A stretch of 64,000 bases of DNA from Paraliobacillus sp044383835 (GCF_044383835.1 NZ_JBISEP010000010.1:1-64000); one strand, 5' to 3'. Numbered from the stretch's first letter, positions 45,273-54,235 are shown. The notes: generated by a model from the sequence alone, not told the origin. Made by a program: numbers and translations.

Positions 45273-45740
45273 ATGCGTTGTCCAAATTGTAATGACAAGC
45301 ATACGAGAGTATTAGATTCTAGACCAATAGAAGAAGGGCGCTCCATTCGTAGAAGAAGGGAATGTGAGGCTTGTGAATTTCGATTTACAACCTTCGAGCG
45401 AACAGAAGAGATTCCACTTATTGTTGTTAAAAAAGAAGGTATTAGAGAAGCATTTAGTAGAGAGAAGTTAATACGTGGACTAATAAAAGCGTGTGAGAAA
45501 AGACCCGTTGCTTTAGAGCAATTAGAAGAATTAGCTTTAGATGTAGAAAAAGAATTACGCAATAATGGTGTATCTGAAATACAAAGCAAAGAAGTGGGCG
45601 AGTTAGTTATGGAAAGATTATCTTCTATTGATGAAGTAGCTTATGTTCGTTTTGCTTCTGTATATCGTCAGTTTAAAGATATTAGTGTTTTTTTAGATGA
45701 ATTAAAAGATATAATAAATAATGCCGATGATAAATCATAA
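45273..45740 (+). CDS. nrdR: Transcriptional repressor NrdR
   Basis: ATP/dATP-sensing repressor of ribonucleotide reductase genes. 155 residues. The N-terminal zinc ribbon has CPNCNDK and CEACEFRFTT, and the ATP-cone domain spans about residues 50-140 (VVKKEGIREAFSREKLIRGL). Length and architecture are standard. It precedes dnaB-dnaI, as in B. subtilis, and is separated from them by a terminator hairpin. Confidence 0.97.
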   Translation: MRCPNCNDKHTRVLDSRPIEEGRSIRRRRECEACEFRFTTFERTEEIPLIVVKKEGIREAFSREKLIRGLIKACEKRPVALEQLEELALDVEKELRNNGVSEIQSKEVGELVMERLSSIDEVAYVRFASVYRQFKDISVFLDELKDIINNADDKS

Positions 45741-45769
45741 GCCAATGGAGCCAAATTGGCTCTTTTTTC
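45740..45769 (+). terminator. Terminator between nrdR and dnaB
   Basis: AGCCAAT / ATTGGCT (45740-45746, 45755-45761) hairpin followed by CTTTTTT. Confidence 0.7.
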
Positions 45770-45808
45770 TTTGCTATCTAGAGTAAGTGAGAATAGGGGG
45801 GGACAGTA

Positions 45809-47173
45809 ATGGAGCATATAGGAAAATTGTTACCTCACCAAGGGTATCACATCTATTTAAAACAAGAATTTACGTATGCACATTTGCAATCGCTCATGCA
45901 ATTGTATCAGCCATTGATTGGTAATCATGCTACTTCATTATTCATGACATTTTTAAGTCAGTATTTGACTACCCCTAATCCAAAAAAACTTTACACCCAT
46001 CATTCGCTCATGCAGCTTGTCAATTTAACTTTGCCGCAAATTCATCAAGCGAAAACGAAACTTGAAGCAATTGGATTATTAGAGACTTATCAATTAGATA
46101 ATGAAAATGAAACTGTTTTTACGCATCAATTAATTATGCCATGTACTCCGATGCAATTTTTTGCTGATGGTATGTTATCACAATTACTTTTCCATCAAAT
46201 TGGTACTGAAAAAAGTAATCTGCTATATGAACAATTTGCACAAGGAGTCAATCATGATCAGCTTGTAGGAACTAACATCACAGCTTCATTTGACCAAGTG
46301 TTTCACGAAACTCCCATTGCAAAAGATTTAACGGTTAAGGCAATGGATGTAAAAGACAATCAAGGACCTAATGTTCCTGAGACGTCTATTTCTATAAATG
46401 AATTATCACAACTGCTGTCTGATCGAATGTTACCAGCAGAAAAGATATTAGTACCTAATAATGTAAAGTTAATCCATCAGATGGCTTTCCTTTATCAATT
46501 AACTATCTTAGATATAGAAAAAGCAGTTGTTTGGGCTTTATCCGATCAGCACTTATTAAGTAGGGAGGAATTTAAAGCGGCATGCTTAGATTTATATCAG
46601 CAGTTTACTCCTATGAAGGATAAGCCGTTAAAAATAGTTAATCAAAGAGACAAGCTACAAACGAAACAGGCTCAGCCTATTAGTAGACAAGACCAGCTTG
46701 TTCGTATGCTAGAAGAAATTTCTCCTAGGGAATTGTTAGAAGATTTATCAAATGGCAATCAGCCGTCAATGCAAGATTTAAAAATGGTCGGAGATGTTAT
46801 GTCTGAACAAGGTTTAACACCTGGAGTAATGAATGTTCTGATACATTATGTTATGTTGAAAACAGATATGAAATTAACGAAGTCTTATTTAGAAAAAATT
46901 GCGAGTCATTGGGCAAGAAAAAATGTTAAAACGGTTAGACAAGCAATGACTTTAGCAAAATCTGAGCATAATAAATATCAAAAATGGTCGACGAATAAAA
47001 AGCCATTCTATCAAAAATCAGTAAAAAAAGAAATCGTTCCAGATTGGTTTAAAAAACAAAAACAACAGCAAGAACAAGTTGAAGAAGTGCAGCAGAAACA
47101 GCAAACTTCAAAAGCTACTTCAGATGTAAGTGAGTTGTTGCGTAACTATAATAAAAAGAAGAATCACTCATAA
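45809..47173 (+). CDS. dnaB: Replication initiation and membrane attachment protein DnaB
   Basis: Firmicute helicase co-loader that brings DnaI/DnaC helicase to the origin. 454 residues: an N-terminal winged-helix region (about 1-170), a flexible linker and a C-terminal DnaD/DnaB_2-like domain (about 315-400, with VIHYVMLKTDMKLTKSYLEKIASHWARK) ending in a Gln/Lys-rich tail. GGGGGG-type ribosome site. Only 13 bases separate it from dnaI. Confidence 0.95.
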   Translation: MEHIGKLLPHQGYHIYLKQEFTYAHLQSLMQLYQPLIGNHATSLFMTFLSQYLTTPNPKKLYTHHSLMQLVNLTLPQIHQAKTKLEAIGLLETYQLDNENETVFTHQLIMPCTPMQFFADGMLSQLLFHQIGTEKSNLLYEQFAQGVNHDQLVGTNITASFDQVFHETPIAKDLTVKAMDVKDNQGPNVPETSISINELSQLLSDRMLPAEKILVPNNVKLIHQMAFLYQLTILDIEKAVVWALSDQHLLSREEFKAACLDLYQQFTPMKDKPLKIVNQRDKLQTKQAQPISRQDQLVRMLEEISPRELLEDLSNGNQPSMQDLKMVGDVMSEQGLTPGVMNVLIHYVMLKTDMKLTKSYLEKIASHWARKNVKTVRQAMTLAKSEHNKYQKWSTNKKPFYQKSVKKEIVPDWFKKQKQQQEQVEEVQQKQQTSKATSDVSELLRNYNKKKNHS

Positions 47174-47186
47174 CGGAGGTGGTTAA

Positions 47187-48122
47187 ATGGAGCCGATTCA
47201 GACATCCTTAAAAAAATGGATGAAGGAGAATAGAACGTTTCAAACTGTTTATGTAGAAATGAAACAAGAAATACTAGCTGATCCAGATGTGATAGAAATT
47301 TTAGAAAATCACCCTTCGTTGAGGAAAGAATCAATTGATCGCCAATTAATGAAGTTGTATGAATACCATTCTCAAAATAAAAATTGTGATAATTGCTCAA
47401 ATGGTGGTTGTTCGAACAATGTCTTACCAGGCTATAAACCGCGTATCGAAATTAATGATCAAGAAATTCATATTTATTATGAAAAATGCAAGTACACGAT
47501 TGAGCATGAGAAACAGCAAAAACGTTCAAAGCTAATAAAAAGCTTGCACATGCCAAAGGAAATTCTACAAGCTTCTATGTGGGAATTAGATGACCAAGAT
47601 CCAAAAAGACATGATGCGATTCGAAAGGTAATTGCTTATGTAAACACGCTAGATACGGGTAAAACACCAGAAAAAGGATTATATTTTTATGGTCCATTCG
47701 GTGTAGGTAAAACGTATTTTTTAGGTGCAATAGCTAATGAATTGGCCGATCATCATATCGCTTGTATGTTGATTTATATGCCTGAATTTGTTCGTGAAAT
47801 GAAAGCTTCACTTGGTGATGATTCTTTACAAGATAAGATTGAACAGTTTAAAACGATTCCAGTATTAATGATAGATGATATTGGTGCTGAATCGATATCA
47901 GCCTGGTTTAGAGATGAAATTCTTGGCTCTATTTTACAGTATCGAATGATGGAACGTTTGCCTGTGTTTTTTAGTTCAAACTATAGTTTATCGCAATTAG
48001 AAAAACATCTATCGATCACTTCAAAAGGTGATGTAGAAGAGTTAAAGGCGGGGCGTATTATTGAGCGTATGAAGCAATTAAGTGATCAAGTCCCGCTTTT
48101 TTCAGAAAACAGAAGAAAATAA
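47187..48122 (+). CDS. dnaI: Primosomal helicase loader DnaI
   Basis: AAA+ ATPase that loads the replicative helicase. 311 residues. The N-terminal zinc-binding part has CDNCSNGGC, and the ATPase domain has Walker A YGPFGVGKTYF and Walker B VLMIDDIGAE. GGAGGTGG ribosome site. Operon with dnaB; terminator follows. Confidence 0.97.
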   Translation: MEPIQTSLKKWMKENRTFQTVYVEMKQEILADPDVIEILENHPSLRKESIDRQLMKLYEYHSQNKNCDNCSNGGCSNNVLPGYKPRIEINDQEIHIYYEKCKYTIEHEKQQKRSKLIKSLHMPKEILQASMWELDDQDPKRHDAIRKVIAYVNTLDTGKTPEKGLYFYGPFGVGKTYFLGAIANELADHHIACMLIYMPEFVREMKASLGDDSLQDKIEQFKTIPVLMIDDIGAESISAWFRDEILGSILQYRMMERLPVFFSSNYSLSQLEKHLSITSKGDVEELKAGRIIERMKQLSDQVPLFSENRRK

Positions 48123-48144
48123 GAGCTATGAATAAACATACTGT

Positions 48145-48175
48145 AAGTTGTCCATTAGGGCAACTTTTTATTTTT
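48145..48175 (+). terminator. Terminator of dnaB-dnaI
   Basis: AAGTTGTCC / GGGCAACTT (48145-48153, 48158-48166) with one G-U pair and TTTTTATTTTT. Confidence 0.75.
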
Positions 48176-48255
48176 GAAAACAAACTAATATTGAATCATT
48201 TTTTTTGATCTTGTCCCATATAATATAACAGTTTGATTGGGATAGGGTGATGTGA

Positions 48256-49077
48256 ATGTTTCAATTATTAATGAACAATGAAGTAGATAGGATGTTCTTT
48301 TATAGAAAGTTGGCAAGAGAACAATTAGTATGTGAAGTATGTGAACTAGGAGGGGAGATCATAACCATTACTTCCGCTGAGGAGAAAAATTTTCGTGTGA
48401 AACTTGCTAGGTTACTATTAGAGATGTGGGTGATTCATTCAAAGAAAGATAGTCTAACTGATATGATAAAAACGTATTATTATTTTGAGGAAGAACAAGA
48501 AGTTCATGCTATTTTAGAAATAATATTTGAACGGGTACTAACGAGGGAGAGTACTAAACATACAGTTGACTTACAGGCAAAGGAGCAATTATTGAATATT
48601 ATTTTATTAGAAATGGATCAAACGACTCCATTAGACTATCAAGTATGTCTTAGTAATTATGATGATTTATTTCATACGTTAATGATTAATGAAATAGGCT
48701 ATGCGATTGATGAATGGAAGCAAGAAGAACGGTATCAAGATTTTATTCAATCAATTCGAAATTATATGGAAAATCAGATGGTCAAATCTAATGTACTACA
48801 TATCGTACAAGGGAAGCAGTTTACTTTTTATCGGGAGGATGGTTACAAATATTCAATTGAGGAACTAAGAAAAGTAATTATCGAAGAACCGTTGTATATT
48901 GTAGGACTTGATGAGAATGAACTAAATCTAACACCAATAGTAGCACTTTCCCCATGTTATATTTATATTTATGGTCGTGATCCTAGTGAAGCAAAAACAA
49001 CAGCAGTTCAGAATATTTTTCATGAACGAGTGACATATAAGCACTTGCAATCATTTCCTTTTGCACATGTAGAATAA
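48256..49077 (+). CDS. ytxC: YtxC family sporulation protein
   Basis: Soluble 273-residue protein, mostly helical, with no clear catalytic motif. The central YFYFEEEQEVHAILEI-like region and the C-terminal VSPCYIYIYG-like beta segment (SPCYIYIYGRDPSE) fit YtxC. It sits between dnaI and thrS, its usual place. The family is linked to sporulation by regulation only; biochemical role unknown. GGGTGATGTG precedes the ATG. Confidence 0.88.
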   Translation: MFQLLMNNEVDRMFFYRKLAREQLVCEVCELGGEIITITSAEEKNFRVKLARLLLEMWVIHSKKDSLTDMIKTYYYFEEEQEVHAILEIIFERVLTRESTKHTVDLQAKEQLLNIILLEMDQTTPLDYQVCLSNYDDLFHTLMINEIGYAIDEWKQEERYQDFIQSIRNYMENQMVKSNVLHIVQGKQFTFYREDGYKYSIEELRKVIIEEPLYIVGLDENELNLTPIVALSPCYIYIYGRDPSEAKTTAVQNIFHERVTYKHLQSFPFAHVE

Positions 49078-49083
49078 ATCGCC

Positions 49084-49112
49084 TTGATTTTTTAGATGAA
49101 TCATTTTATAAT
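49084..49112 (+). promoter_or_regulatory. Promoter of thrS
   Basis: TTGATT (49084-49089) and TATAAT (49107-49112) with a 17-base spacer, just upstream of the T-box leader. Confidence 0.8.
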
Positions 49113-49134
49113 ACAAAACATATCCATGATTAAA

Positions 49135-49388
49135 AAAAGTTATGATGAGGACATGGTGTTTGTATGACGTTCTTAGAGAGGGAAGCATATGCTGAAAGTT
49201 TCCTGTCCGCTCTGCACAACATTACCACCTCTGAACTCTGTTTTTGAAATGTTTTAAGTAAAAAACAGCGTATACCTGCGTTAAAGGCTGAATGAAGCTA
49301 AATCACAAAATGATTTGGAAATTAAGGGTGGAACCACGAGTCAACGCTCGTCCCTTTGCTAATATAGCAGAGGGATGGGCGTTTTTTT
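49135..49388 (+). ncRNA. T-box riboswitch of thrS
   Basis: tRNA-sensing leader. The T-box sequence AGGGTGGAACCACG (49325-49338 region) is followed by a strong terminator. Threonine ACC codons occur in the stem-I region near 49230 (ATTACCACCTCTG), suiting a Thr specifier. Uncharged tRNA-Thr should pair with the T-box and prevent termination. The distal part is unmistakable; the 5' border is approximate. Confidence 0.92.
49345..49388 (+). terminator. T-box-controlled terminator of thrS
   Basis: CGCTCGTCCCTTTGCT (49345-49360) pairs with AGCAGAGGGATGGGCG (49366-49381) and is followed by a T run to 49388. It is the OFF structure of the T-box. Confidence 0.9.
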
Positions 49389-49451
49389 GTATGCAATCAC
49401 CTCCTCTGTTAATGAACGTATCATTTATCAAATAAAAGGAGCTGAATCAAC

Positions 49452-51398
49452 ATGGATGAACAAATCATTATTACATTTCCAGACGGAGCAAAGAAAGAAT
49501 TTGAGAAAGGAACGACTGGAGAAGATATCGCACAATTTATTTCTCCAGGATTAAAAAAACAGGCACTAGCAATAACGTTAGATGGTAAGTACTTTGACTT
49601 ACGTACTCCTCTAAAGCATGATGGTGAAATTGCAATTATTACAAACAAACAAGCGGAAGGTATAGAGATTATGCGGCATTCAACAGCGCATGTTATGGCC
49701 CAAGCAATTAAACGTTTATATGGTGAAGACGTGAAATTAGGTGTTGGTCCAACGATAGAAGATGGGTTTTATTACGATATTGATATGGAGCAATCCATTA
49801 TACCTGAGGATTTACCGAAAATCGAGAAAGAGATGCAGCGTATTGTGGATGAGAATCTTGAAATTGTACGTGAGGATATTTCTCGTGAAGAAGCAATTCG
49901 TCGCTTTAAGGAAATTGGAGATAATTTAAAGCTAGAACTGATTGATGCTATACCTGAAGGGGAACAAGTTTCTATTTATAAGCAAGGTGAATTTTTTGAC
50001 TTATGTCGAGGTGTGCATGTTCCTTCAACTAGTAAAATTAAAGTATTTAAATTGTTAAGTATTTCTGGTGCATACTGGCGTGGAGATAGTAAAAATAAAA
50101 TGCTACAGCGTGTGTATGGAACTGTTTTTGTAAAGAAAGCGGACTTAGATGAATACTTACGCTTGCGTGAAGAAGCAAAAGAAAGAGATCATCGTAAGCT
50201 AGGAAAAGAGTTAGAACTATTTACAGTTTCACAAAAAGTCGGTCAAGGCTTGCCGCTGTGGCTACCTAAAGGTGCCAAGATTCGTCGTACAATAGAAAGA
50301 TATATTGTAGATTTAGAAGAACGATTAGGTTATGATCACGTTTATACTCCAGTATTAGGTAGTGTAGAACTATATAAAACAAGTGGACATTGGGAGCATT
50401 ACAAAGATGATAACTTCCCTTTATTAGAAATGGATAATGAAGACTTAATGTTACGACCAATGAACTGTCCACATCACATGATGATTTATAAAAATCAATT
50501 ATATAGTTATCGTCATTTGCCGGTGCGTATTGCTGAATTAGGGATGATGCATCGTCATGAGATGTCCGGAGCTTTGGCAGGATTGCAACGTGTACGAGCA
50601 ATGACACTTAATGATGCTCATATCTTTGCACGTCCAGATCAACTGAAAGAGGAATTCACACGTGTTGTTGAGTTGATTCAACATGTGTACAAAGATTTTG
50701 GAATTGATGATTATTATTTCCGTCTTTCTTATCGTGATCCGGCTGATACAAAGAAATATATTGACAATGATGACATGTGGAATAAGGCACAATCACTGCT
50801 AAAAGAAACAATGGAAGATATGCAACTTGAATATGTAGAAGCTGAAGGAGAAGCAGCTTTTTATGGTCCAAAATTAGATGTGCAAGTAAAAACTGCGTTA
50901 GGTAAAGACGAAACTTTATCAACCGTTCAATTAGATTTTCATTCGCCAGAACAATTTGATTTGACTTATATTGGTGAAGATGGGAAAGAACATCGTCCAG
51001 TTGTTATTCACCGTGGGGTAGTATCAACAATGGAACGTTTTGTAGCCTTCTTAATTGAAGAGTATAAAGGTGCATTTCCAACTTGGTTAGCTCCAATTCA
51101 AGCAAGAATTATTCCAGTATCATTGGAGGCGCATGAAGCTTATGCAAAAGAAGTAGAAGATGCACTTCGTCTTGCTGGAGCCCGAGTGGAAGTAGACCAA
51201 CGTGATGAAAAGCTTGGATATAAAATACGAGAAGCACAAACGAAAAAAATTCCATATGCGCTTGTTATTGGTGATAAAGAAGTGGAAGATCAAGCAGTAA
51301 ACGTAAGACGTTACGGAGAAAAAGATTCTAAAACTATTGAATTAACTGATTTCATCGAACAAATTACAACTGAAATACGAGAAAGAGCGTTAAGATAA
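49452..51398 (+). CDS. thrS: Threonyl-tRNA synthetase
   Basis: Charges tRNA-Thr and edits Ser-tRNA-Thr. 648 residues: TGS domain (1-62), editing domain with HSTAHVMAQAI and the HxxxH-like region, class II core with MNCPHHMMIY and GVVSTMERFVAFLIEEYKG, and an anticodon-binding domain (about 540-648). Controlled by the T-box leader upstream. Ribosome site AAAGGAGCTG. All motifs intact. Confidence 0.98.
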   Translation: MDEQIIITFPDGAKKEFEKGTTGEDIAQFISPGLKKQALAITLDGKYFDLRTPLKHDGEIAIITNKQAEGIEIMRHSTAHVMAQAIKRLYGEDVKLGVGPTIEDGFYYDIDMEQSIIPEDLPKIEKEMQRIVDENLEIVREDISREEAIRRFKEIGDNLKLELIDAIPEGEQVSIYKQGEFFDLCRGVHVPSTSKIKVFKLLSISGAYWRGDSKNKMLQRVYGTVFVKKADLDEYLRLREEAKERDHRKLGKELELFTVSQKVGQGLPLWLPKGAKIRRTIERYIVDLEERLGYDHVYTPVLGSVELYKTSGHWEHYKDDNFPLLEMDNEDLMLRPMNCPHHMMIYKNQLYSYRHLPVRIAELGMMHRHEMSGALAGLQRVRAMTLNDAHIFARPDQLKEEFTRVVELIQHVYKDFGIDDYYFRLSYRDPADTKKYIDNDDMWNKAQSLLKETMEDMQLEYVEAEGEAAFYGPKLDVQVKTALGKDETLSTVQLDFHSPEQFDLTYIGEDGKEHRPVVIHRGVVSTMERFVAFLIEEYKGAFPTWLAPIQARIIPVSLEAHEAYAKEVEDALRLAGARVEVDQRDEKLGYKIREAQTKKIPYALVIGDKEVEDQAVNVRRYGEKDSKTIELTDFIEQITTEIRERALR

Positions 51399-51403
51399 TT
51401 TAA

Positions 51404-51712
51404 AAAGAGGCTGGAACATAAGTAAAAGGTGATTATCAAAAGACGAATTTTAATTCTGGAAAGAAGAAAATTAAAGTTCGTCTATTTGTTAGGAGCAACC
51501 ATTTAGCTGTGGAAATACACGACACTCCTCGAAAATGAAGTGCAATTTTCTTCGTGCGATGTATTGCTGTTGAAGTATTCCTTGTCCTGCAGGAACAGCA
51601 CGAGCTGAAGATCCACTCCGTAAAGCGCTTTTTGCTTTACGGAGTTAGCTGAAGCAGTTCCTGCGGAAAGGGAGTGCATTTCCACAGCGGCGTTTGTTCT
51701 GCTACTTTAAAA
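51404..51712. repeat. Noncoding Bacillaceae-type interspersed repeat element
   Basis: A composite structured element. The left part AAAAGAGGCTGGAACATAAG is followed by an imperfect hairpin AGACGAATTTTAA / TTAAAGTTCGTCT. The core (51505-51690) is bounded by AGCTGTGGAAATACAC and GTGCATTTCCACAGC, inverted repeats with one mismatch. Inside are a perfect stem ACTCCGTAAAGC / GCTTTACGGAGT (51615-51626, 51634-51645) and GCAGGAAC / GTTCCTGC. Such CTGAAG/CTCC-rich elements are scattered in Bacillaceae genomes from memory. There are no open frames of note; a MITE-like origin is inferred. Confidence 0.7.
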
Positions 51713-51931
51713 TAAATTTAGAAGTGATAAATAAAGTGTTAAATCACAGGGATAACTTTATTAACTGAATAAAAAAACTAAGCGGTAATACTTTAAAAAG
51801 TATGTTGCATTATCGGTAATTCCAAAAAATATCTGTTAAGGTTTCTAAAACTGCCAGGTCGATCTTGCTTGAAATCCGTAATACCGGGTAAAAAATGCCC
51901 AGAAAAATCTTAATATAAACAACAAAAAAAG

Positions 51932-51960
51932 TTGACAACACTAGATAGCAATGCTATGAT
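51932..51960 (+). promoter_or_regulatory. Promoter of infC-rpmI-rplT
   Basis: Consensus TTGACA (51932-51937) and TATGAT (51955-51960) separated by 17 bases, upstream of the L20 leader. Confidence 0.88.
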
Positions 51961-51974
51961 AATAAAAGTGTAAT

Positions 51975-52215
51975 TGAATATGATCTGAAGACAAGTAGAG
52001 GCACCCGCTTCTCGCCTGATTGACACATGCATATGTAGTTGACAGGTTATCTTTAAGAATATTAACTTGGAGACGTGTGGGTGCAATATGTACCGACACT
52101 TTTTTAATGGAATCAACAATGAGGCTCGTCATAGAAACCATTAAGATCGGTCTGATTGCTGTTATATATAATTAGATAATAGTAAAGGATCATAGCTCAT
52201 CACGCTTTTAAAAAT
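51975..52215 (+). ncRNA. L20 leader of the infC operon
   Basis: Structured leader of about 240 nt preceding infC-rpmI-rplT. It contains the typical AGGCACCCGCTTCTCGCCTG block near 51998 and a terminator-like hairpin GTGTGGGTGC / GTACCGACAC followed by TTTTTT (52075-52105). In B. subtilis ribosomal protein L20 binds this leader to cause premature termination. Borders are approximate, assigned by sequence likeness and context. Confidence 0.82.
52075..52105 (+). terminator. Leader terminator of the L20 autoregulatory element
   Basis: GTGTGGGTGC (52075-52084) pairs with GTACCGACAC (52090-52099) with two mismatches or wobbles, then TTTTTT. Lies 130 bases before infC, as an attenuator should. Confidence 0.65.
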
Positions 52216-52233
52216 TCACGGAGGTGGCTGATT

Positions 52234-52749
52234 ATTAGCAAAGATATGAATGTCAATGAGAAAATTAGAGCACGAGAGGTTCGACTCATTGATTCAAATG
52301 GCGATCAACTTGGTGTTAAATCACGTCAGGAAGCATTAGATATTGCGCAAACAAGAAATCTTGATTTAGTTCTAGTTGCACCGAATGCAAAACCACCGGT
52401 ATGCCGCATTATGGATTATGGTAAATACCGTTTTGAACAACAAAAGAAAGAAAAAGAAGCGCGTAAAAAACAAAAAGTGATTAATGTCAAAGAAGTTCGA
52501 TTAAGCCCTGGTATTGAAGAGCATGATTTTAATACCAAATTGCGTAATGCTAGGAAATTTCTTGACAAAGGTGATAAAGTAAAAGTTTCAATCCGTTTTC
52601 GCGGACGTGCGATTACTCACAAAGAATTAGGTCAAAAAGTGTTAGAACGTATGGCTGAAGAATGTAAAGATCTTTCTACAGTAGAGCAAAAGCCTAAAAT
52701 GGAAGGACGTAGTATGTTCTTAATGCTTGGACCAATAAAAGAAAAATAA
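52234..52749 (+). CDS. infC: Translation initiation factor IF-3
   Basis: Prevents premature subunit joining and checks start codon-anticodon pairing. With ATT 52234 as start, seven bases after GGAGGTG (52220-52226), the product is 171 residues and begins (M)SKDMNVNEKIRAREVRLID, the usual Firmicute form; ATG 52246 has no ribosome site of its own at proper distance. A non-canonical AUU start is a hallmark of IF3 genes, allowing self-control. N-domain motif DYGKYRFEQQKKEKEARKKQ, C-domain RFRGRAITHKELG. Confidence 0.95.
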   Translation: MSKDMNVNEKIRAREVRLIDSNGDQLGVKSRQEALDIAQTRNLDLVLVAPNAKPPVCRIMDYGKYRFEQQKKEKEARKKQKVINVKEVRLSPGIEEHDFNTKLRNARKFLDKGDKVKVSIRFRGRAITHKELGQKVLERMAEECKDLSTVEQKPKMEGRSMFLMLGPIKEK

Positions 52750-52782
52750 TATTTGTTTATGTTTTAAAAGGAGGAACTACTC

Positions 52783-52980
52783 ATGCCAAAAATGAAAACT
52801 CATAAAGGCTCACAAAAACGTTTCAAAAAAACAGGTACTGGGAAGCTTAAACGCTCTCACGCATACACAAGTCACATGTTTGCAAACAAATCACAAAAAC
52901 AGAAGCGCAAACTACGCAAAAGTGCAGTTGTATCTGCTGGTGACTACAAACGTATTAAACAAATGTTACCAAACAAATAA
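52783..52980 (+). CDS. rpmI: 50S ribosomal protein L35
   Basis: Very basic 65-residue ribosomal protein starting MPKMKTHKGSQKRFKKTGTG, all family hallmarks present. Second gene of infC-rpmI-rplT with an AAAGGAGG ribosome site. Controlled with its neighbours by the L20 leader. Confidence 0.98.
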   Translation: MPKMKTHKGSQKRFKKTGTGKLKRSHAYTSHMFANKSQKQKRKLRKSAVVSAGDYKRIKQMLPNK

Positions 52981-53026
52981 TTTATAAACTAACTGATTTT
53001 GTTTAGATATATAGGAGGGAATTACT

Positions 53027-53383
53027 ATGGCACGTGTTAAAGGTGGTACAGTTACACGTAAGCGTCGTAAACGTATATTAAAGCTTGCAAAAGGATATTA
53101 TGGTTCAAAACATTCGCTTTTTAAAACAGCAAAACAACAAGTATGGAAATCTGGTCAATATGCATATCGTGACCGCAGACAGAAAAAACGTGACTTCCGT
53201 AAATTATGGATTGCACGTATTAACGCTGCTGCACGTTTAAATGATCTTTCATATAGCCGTTTAATGCACGGTTTGAAATTAGCAGGTATTGAAGTAAACC
53301 GTAAAATGCTTTCTGATTTAGCTATTAATGATGAAAAAGCATTTGCACAATTAGCTGAAAAAGCTAAAGCAGCTTTAAAATAA
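53027..53383 (+). CDS. rplT: 50S ribosomal protein L20
   Basis: 118-residue 23S rRNA-binding assembly protein, starting MARVKGGTVTRKRRKRILKL and containing RDRRQKKRDFRKLWIARINA. In Bacillus it also binds the operon leader to repress infC-rpmI-rplT. Normal length; AGGAGGG ribosome site; terminator follows. Confidence 0.98.
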   Translation: MARVKGGTVTRKRRKRILKLAKGYYGSKHSLFKTAKQQVWKSGQYAYRDRRQKKRDFRKLWIARINAAARLNDLSYSRLMHGLKLAGIEVNRKMLSDLAINDEKAFAQLAEKAKAALK

Positions 53384-53393
53384 GTAATTATGC

Positions 53394-53435
53394 TAAGAGC
53401 TACCAACCTTCGTAAGGAAGGCGTAGCTCTTTTTT
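53394..53435 (+). terminator. Terminator of infC-rpmI-rplT
   Basis: AGAGCTAC / GTAGCTCT (53396-53403, 53423-53430) with an inner CCTTC / GAAGG stem, followed by TTTTTT. Confidence 0.9.
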
Positions 53436-53884
53436 GTGGACTGTTATTTTCACTTGAATATAAAGATGAAATAAGCAATCCTTTAGAATATTTCTTTTTG
53501 TAAAAAAAGAGGTTCCACGAGGCTCGTTATCAACGAGACCGACCATGATGAGGCGTTCAGTTAAACAATGTTACAAGTGGATAGTGTTTATTTTTTATTT
53601 AGTAAACACCATAGAATCCAAAAATGAAACTTTTCAACCACTTTTAATCTGAAATAAAGTAAAAGTGATCGATAAATAGAGTTTATCGTTCACTCGTGTT
53701 GAGAAATGAAGTGATAGTGATCAATAAATTGAATTTATCGATTATCCAGCTGAAAATTAAAGCTTAAATGTCCATTCAGCAGATTTTATCTTGCATTATA
53801 CTAAAAAGAAAGTGAAATGTGGTTAAATGTAGCTATTACGTAAAGTTTTTCTGTGAGTGATCTTCAATAAAAATTTTCCGTGAG
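53436..53884. other. Gene-free repeat-bearing spacer
   Basis: No coding frame of value. It holds a small hairpin CTCGTT / AACGAG near 53522-53537, the palindromic repeat units described separately (53665-53744), and a pair of GTGAGTGA copies near 53852 and 53881. It leads into a decayed transposase, so it probably represents insertion debris. Confidence 0.5.
53665..53744. repeat. Two imperfect copies of a palindromic unit
   Basis: Unit 1 (53665-53694) contains GTGATCGATAAATAGAGTTT plus ATCGTTCACT, a palindrome with CGATAAA / TTTATCG arms. Unit 2 (53717-53744) is GTGATCAATAAATTGAATTT plus ATCGATTA. Units are 22 bases apart. Each copy can fold into a hairpin. Confidence 0.6.
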
Positions 53885-54235
53885 TGAACTATTGAAATAC
53901 ACTTCCCGCAAAGAAGGCAAGTTCATCTCACTTATGTAGAAGGGCATCGAGTTGGCTATCGGTCATAAACTTTCAAGCGAAAATGTATTATGCACCGATT
54001 CTTGGCGTTCCTTTAAAACATATGCTGCTGAAAAAGATACGGATATTTATCAATTCAAGTCTGGTGTCAAGGTTCGTACAAATTGACTAGACGATATTCG
54101 AACGTTAACAATTACCACCGAAGACTTAAAGGATGGATACAACGTTTAAATGGGATTGCAACCAAATATCTGAACAATTATCTACATGTTTCCAAATGTA
54201 AAAACCCACTTAAAATTAGAGGGATACTGCTACTA
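53885..54235 (+). pseudogene. Decayed IS1595-family transposase (C-terminal part)
   Basis: One frame reads KGIELAIGHKLSSENVLCTD then SWRSFKTYAAEKDTDIYQFK and stops in SGVKVRTN; a second frame continues YSNVNNYHRRLKGWIQRLNG then IATKYLNNYL. Together these match the DDE-type transposase end typical of IS1595/ISXO2-like elements (the D-S-W-R and NVNxYHxRLKxWIxRFxGVATKYL blocks). The N-terminal half is missing, stops and at least one frameshift interrupt it, and no terminal inverted repeats were recognised. Inactive remnant. Confidence 0.78.

Noticed and set aside
53665..53900. CRISPR array
   Set aside because: Only two imperfect palindromic units with uneven spacing and no cas genes.
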